The position numbers and the translations under genes were made by a program. From Sindora glabra (Eukaryota; Streptophyta; Magnoliopsida; Fabales; Fabaceae), in assembly GCA_020226215.1 (NCBI GenBank), contig CM035232.1:76440130-76504129 (forward strand): DNA of 64,000 bases, written 5' to 3'. Shown in pieces: positions 59,155 through 64,000 of the stretch (the stretch's first letter is position 1; each line of letters opens with the position of its first letter). The notes below the pieces were generated by a model. The model did no database searches and had not been told where the DNA came from. It saw only the letters and a program-made list of their open reading frames with translations.

Positions 59155-60060
59155 ATAGTTTAAGTTGAATCAATTTAGAAATTAATTTGGGCCACATAGA
59201 AATATTTCCAAGCTTGATAAATCAATTCATGAATCATTTCCTTTATGAAATTTTGTAAATTTTTAATGAAATGTATTGTTCATTTAGAACATTTGACCAC
59301 TAATCTAATTCATAACCTCAAATCTCTTAACCAAACCACCTTAATTCATAAGTAACTTGTTGTAACAATATAGTTCATCATAAACATCACAATTTCCATG
59401 CTAGAAATGCAAAATCATTCCAAATTCCTCTAGAATCATATATTTGATGAAATGTAAAGAATCAAATGAAATAAACAAAAGTTTAAGTAAAATACTACTT
59501 ATAAATTGGAGGAGGAAGGTTTGGAGTAGACTTTATGATGGATTGAACAACTAATCATCAAGAAGGAAAAAAAATTCAAATTAAAACATAAGTTTCCCTA
59601 AGCTCATCACTAACCAATACATAAAGATTTTACAATGAAAATATAAAGAATTAAACAAGGAATTTGTAAAGGCTAAGGGTATCAAGAAATCCATACCTTG
59701 GTTACTTGATAATGATGGTGGAGTTTAGGAGAAAATGAGCTTTAGCTCTCCTTCTTGGGGGTCCTTAGGAAAAAAATGAAGAGTGAATGAGTGAAGAAAA
59801 GGCTTTTGTTAAAAAAAAAGGCTTACTATTTCAAAGGTAAAATAGGAAAAGAAATGTTTCTCCTCCAAACTTCTTTAATTAATCTATTTATCTCATTTCA
59901 TTAAAATCATACATTAACTTTATAAATAATTAGCAACCAACCATTTGTGCCACTACTTCATCTACTAGAATATTTGTCTAACTATAAAAATGTAGCAAGA
60001 ATTCACACATTCAAGAACTAACTTTTTTTCCCTTTTCTCTTTGCTCTTTTCATAAACTAA
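59155..60060 (-). repeat. Probable Gypsy LTR remnant, minus strand
   Basis: It has no coding frame. On the minus strand the 59.7-59.8 kb stretch (CTCCACCATCATTATCAAGT, then CCAAGGTATGG) resembles the leader and splice-donor-like part of the Gypsy LTRs at 33.8 kb and 55.0 kb. The ends are not seen, so the element call is tentative. Confidence 0.35.
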
Positions 60061-62982
60061 TATCACGATTCCGTCCTGATCATGACTGACATGATTCTCA
60101 AAATTCAATTTCCACAAGCCTTAACCATTTTCACTTTTTTTATCTAACGAGAATTTTCAATTTTTTTGCACAAAATGGATGAAGTCTCCCTTATTTTTGG
60201 ATACCTCTTAAGGGTCACACACCCTAAAATATAAAATTTGTTTACTTTCTAAAAACAACAAAAATCAACACATACACAAAACAATACAATTTCAAATTGA
60301 TACACAAATAAACAATTTAATACATGAAATGTTGAATTGATATCATTTCTATTTCTAATTTTAATTCTAATTTGAAAAGGATCACAACTGTCAAATTTTT
60401 CAATTTAGGCGGTCTTTAATTCTCTATGCTTGTAGTGCAACGTAAGTAGCTTTCTTGACCTGAAAATAGTGAAAATAAAATAAAGTGAGTTTTAGGAACT
60501 CAATGAGCATACATTTACCATATTTTGTAGGTGATCAATTTTATAAATATTAATCACATATTAATCATATATTAAATTAAAAAATATTAACAAAACCACT
60601 TCTTGAATTCTCTAAAACATACTAAACCATGTGTAGATCTAAAGTGGGAGTTCATGTACACATGATTTAAAATTTATTTCTTATATCATAATTCGTAGAA
60701 ATCTTAACTATTGATTGTTACACAACATTGATATCATATCACATAATACCCATTCCAAGTAGATATCACATTCATAAATAGCCATCTAAGCTCAAATACA
60801 ATTTTTCACAGCCATAATTGATCTTTGCAATTATGTCAAACAATGGCATCTAATAACAAGCAAACTTCTAACCACACATTTAGTTATAATAACCATATAT
60901 GTAGCCAACTTTTGATTTCAAGATCAAATCTATACTTTTCTCAGCTACTTACTAGGAATTTCTCATCCAGTTCTCGGATCAATCTTATATCCTTCACATT
61001 TGTTAGCTAGGAATTTTCCATCTGACTTTTAGTATCATCTTTTCATTGCAATTCACAATATTCGATTGATGAGAAAAATATTTACTATTCTATTTTTTCT
61101 ATTTTATATCTCTTAGGTGTTATATGTACTTAATTTTACAAAATAAGCCTTGTTTTATAATTTTGGATTGATTTTACAAATTTTTGAATTTATTCGGTAA
61201 ATGTTAGATTTTGACACTATTTTTATTTTTCAGTCATATCTTGTGCTCTAAATGTCAGATTAAGGTAAACTTTATATTGATGGAAATTTAAAAGAGAAAG
61301 TTACAACTTTTATATTTTGGCCAAAGCCCATTTCGGACTCATTCAAGCCTTTACTTGGCCTAAAAGTTAAAGTCGTATTTATATCCTAACGAAACTCATT
61401 TCTATATTTAGGTCATATCTAGAGCTATAATGATCTGATTAACCTAAAACTAGAATCCAAATTCTTAAAAGACATAAACCCACAACTTTTATGATTATAG
61501 ATCTTCCAGAATTCATCGATTTTGTGGTCAAAATTAAGTTGGAAGTCAGACCTACAGGAATTCCTTGATGCAGCTTTTAGAAATTTGACAACTTCTAGAG
61601 ATTTGATTTAAATAGATCTGAACTTTTAGAAATTTAAAAAAGCCTAATTATTATAATTATAATTTTAAAAGACATCTAATTCTAATCCAATAAGGTTTTA
61701 TACTAATTAGGTTATATAAATAGGCTGAAAGGCTGAAGAGAATAACACATTTAGAATTACACATAGCATTCAGCAGACAGCCTTCTTCTTCTAGCTCTCT
61801 TTGTTCTTCATCAATGAAAGCCTAAATTCGTGGTTAATTCAAAGAGTTGAGGCTCTCATCTTGAGGATTATGATATCATAATTTTTAATATTGACCTTTC
61901 TTAATTAATTTTCCTCTTTCTCTCTTTACTTGTGCTAAAAGTTTTGAGATTCCTTGCATTGAATGTTGATTTGATAAAATTAATATTCACCTTTGTGATT
62001 TCTAATTTCTTTGCTATTTTGATATGAAATTATGATTAATAAATCATAGTTTTATATATAAGAAAAAAGGGTCGAAGGATTAATTGGAGATTTCTAATTT
62101 GATTTCTCAAATCAATTGAATTCTATTTATAAATCAATTTTAATCTAATATAGGAATTATAACGATTGTTTAATTTAACTAATTTTAATTGATCAAATCC
62201 TAGGCAATTGTGTAACATATAATTCATGAATTATTACAGATATTATGGATAATTCAAGGTTGAAGAATTAATTACAAAAGTCAAATCCTAATTAATTTAT
62301 GATTAATCCAATTTAGAACTCTTAATTTCCTTGAATCAACTGTTTGATCCCATTGAATTCTCTTCTGTTGTATTTTTGTTTTACTTCTATTTTGAGCTTA
62401 ATTTTTATGCTTATTAATTGTTTAATTTCATGCAACCAAACCCCCTAATTCTAATTCTATTCTACATATAGCATATTCTACATTCTATTTCTATTTCTGC
62501 ATAATGTTTTATTTCACTACATTACCATTCTGTTTGCATTATTTTTCTTTTTTTTCATTATATAAATAATTCAACAAATTGTATATATATTGTTAGAAAA
62601 TTATTTAAAAAAGATAAAATCAAATGATCACTAGGAGTACGATCTGATTGTGCTATTATTCTACATTATTTTTTTAGCAACTAATTTTAATACAATTTTG
62701 GTGTATTACGGTGTGCACATCACCAATATTATTGCTCTAACATAGTTTATAATTTTCCAATCCCTTGTAAGACTTAATTCATAATATAATAGATCCACTA
62801 GAGCTTTACTGTAATTGTATCACCAGATTCAATAGAAGCCCACATGGATAACTACTGCACAATTATAGGTAATCAAAGTATATAATACAATCACAATATG
62901 ATCTATTTTAATTCTATCACAATTAATTAGTCAATAACTAATAATGACATTGCGCTTTTGCTATACACTCTGATCCATTAGC
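60061..62982 (-). repeat. Gypsy LTR family G, copy c, split by an Athila LTR
   Basis: It is the reverse complement of the end of copies a and b: 60061 begins with TATCACGATTCCG, the decayed inverse of the LTR end. The sequence is interrupted at 61066 and continues at 62723-62982 with the segment equivalent to 35.13-35.39 kb. It stops at 62983, where another LTR end begins. Its 5' part is missing. Confidence 0.75.
61067..62722 (+). repeat. Athila solo LTR inside LTR G copy c
   Basis: It runs from TGATGAGAAAAATATTTACT to ...GGTGTGCACATCA, 1656 bp, similar throughout to the Ath-2 LTRs, with no internal region. It splits a family-G LTR whose two halves rejoin in the right order. Flanks are TCGAT (61062-61066) and CCAAT (62723-62727), which differ by two transitions, so the target duplication is plausible but decayed. 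Confidence 0.85.
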
Positions 62983-63468
62983 TATCACGAATCATCCTAA
63001 TCATAATCAGTGTGGATCCTATTATCAATTTTCACTCTTTCTATTCAATAGAAATATCCAAATTTCAAGGGAAATTTAAAATTTTATTTTCAAATTTTTA
63101 TAAAAAATAGATAAAATCTCTCTTATTTTTGTATATTTCTTGAGAGTCACACCCAAAATACAATACTTGTATTATTTTTAGATACGATTATAGTCACATA
63201 TATATACAGTATAGTACAATTTCGAATTTACATACTTATAGGTGATTCAACACATTAAACATTGAATCAATACCATTTTTATTCTCAAATTCTATTCCTA
63301 ATCCAATAAAAATCTTAACTATCAAATTCTCAATTTAGGTGTCCTTTGCTTCTCCAAGGATGCAATAAGTTCAATTTTGCTCACCATAACTAGAAAACAT
63401 TGAAGATATAATAGAGTGAGTTATGAGAATTCAATAAATATATATATACCATTATCTCCCAACAGTTC

Positions 63469-63530
<62 letters not shown>

Positions 63531-64000
63531 GCATATTATTTGAAAATATTAACAAATCAAATCCTTAGATCTCTGCAATATATACAACTCAACCTCATAT
63601 TGGGAATTCACCAACAAATAACTCAGATTCTATACTTTACATCACAAAATATCGTATTCTCAATCAATTATTCAACCCTCATTTCAGGTGATCATCACAT
63701 TTATAAACAGTCCTTAAGGCTCAATCACATCATCAATAGTATTCAATCACAAACAATCACATTGTCACATATTTAAATGTAATAAACATACATATAGTTA
63801 TTCCTGGTATCAAGGTCATTCTGTACTCTACTCAACTATTCGCCAAGATTTCTCATTTGGCTCCCGGAAAAATCTCATATCCTTTTCATATAACTTGTCA
63901 GAAATTTTCCATTTGATTTTTATATCATCTCTTCATCACAAATCTTAATATCCAATGTCACTGTTCTAGCACATATTATAATTTTTCAATGCCTCATGTG
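62983..64000 (-). repeat. Gypsy LTR family G, copy d, cut by the window edge
   Basis: 62983 again shows the inverse LTR end (TATCACGAATCATCCTAATC), followed by the same order of blocks as copy c (60061 onward). It extends beyond 64000. Two successive family-G LTRs in the same orientation could be a nested insertion or a tandem recombinant. Confidence 0.7.
63472..63528. repeat. (TA)n microsatellite
   Basis: About 28 perfect TA units lie in LTR-G copy d. Copies a and b have only a short TATATA stretch at the equivalent place. Expansion here is recent or an assembly-sensitive length. Confidence 0.95.

Overview
The window is nuclear DNA from an AT-rich flowering plant, most likely a eudicot. I infer this from the plant-type LTR retrotransposons (Athila-type Ty3/Gypsy, Copia with long LTRs, chromovirus-like Gypsy LTRs) and a TNP2-type CACTA transposon. 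I cannot name the species. I found no host gene, tRNA, rRNA or CRISPR array. Almost every reading frame with a recognisable family is a decayed transposon, and the window looks like a nested, pericentromere-style transposon cluster.

Layout. 1-942 is a very young inverted Copia LTR inserted in a SIRE-like Copia LTR (943-1659). 1660-9313 is a minus-strand Athila element (Ath-1) with gag and protease remnants, most of pol deleted, a partial tandem copy of its 3' end, and a back-to-back LTR inversion at 8839-9313. About 9.3-11.87 kb is a minus-strand Gypsy LTR. About 11.9-17.8 kb is a degraded CACTA element with TNP2 transposase. 19894-30772 is a full-length but dead plus-strand Athila element (Ath-2) with both LTRs, a decayed tRNA-Asp primer site and a near-perfect target duplication. 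About 32.5-36.3 kb is a long Gypsy LTR (family G). 36559-45886 is a younger minus-strand Athila element of another family (Ath-3) with protease, RT, RNase H, integrase and an env-position ORF. Its 5' end is fused head-to-head to a plus-strand Copia element (Cop-1, 45886-51725), which has lost its own 5' end and carries a young solo LTR of apparently its own family in its integrase gene. 51726-53281 is a G-family LTR piece. 53377-59154 is a three-level nest: a Gypsy solo LTR inside a Copia solo LTR inside an Athila solo LTR, with readable target duplications at each level. 59155-64000 holds Gypsy LTR pieces on the minus strand, interrupted by another Athila solo LTR.

Working parts. The three Athila elements share an architecture: pol, then a short stem-loop just after the pol end, then a purine tract with a GTGTGGGGG-like core (upstream PPT), a long purine-rich tract, and a second PPT next to the 3' LTR. 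Ath-3 also carries the same tandem nested palindrome in its LTR and upstream of its env-position ORF. Most disabling changes that can be read are C-to-T or G-to-A transitions, as expected for methylated, silenced repeats. Boundaries given with 5-bp target duplications are the most reliable; those marked approximate are judged by eye from inter-copy similarity.
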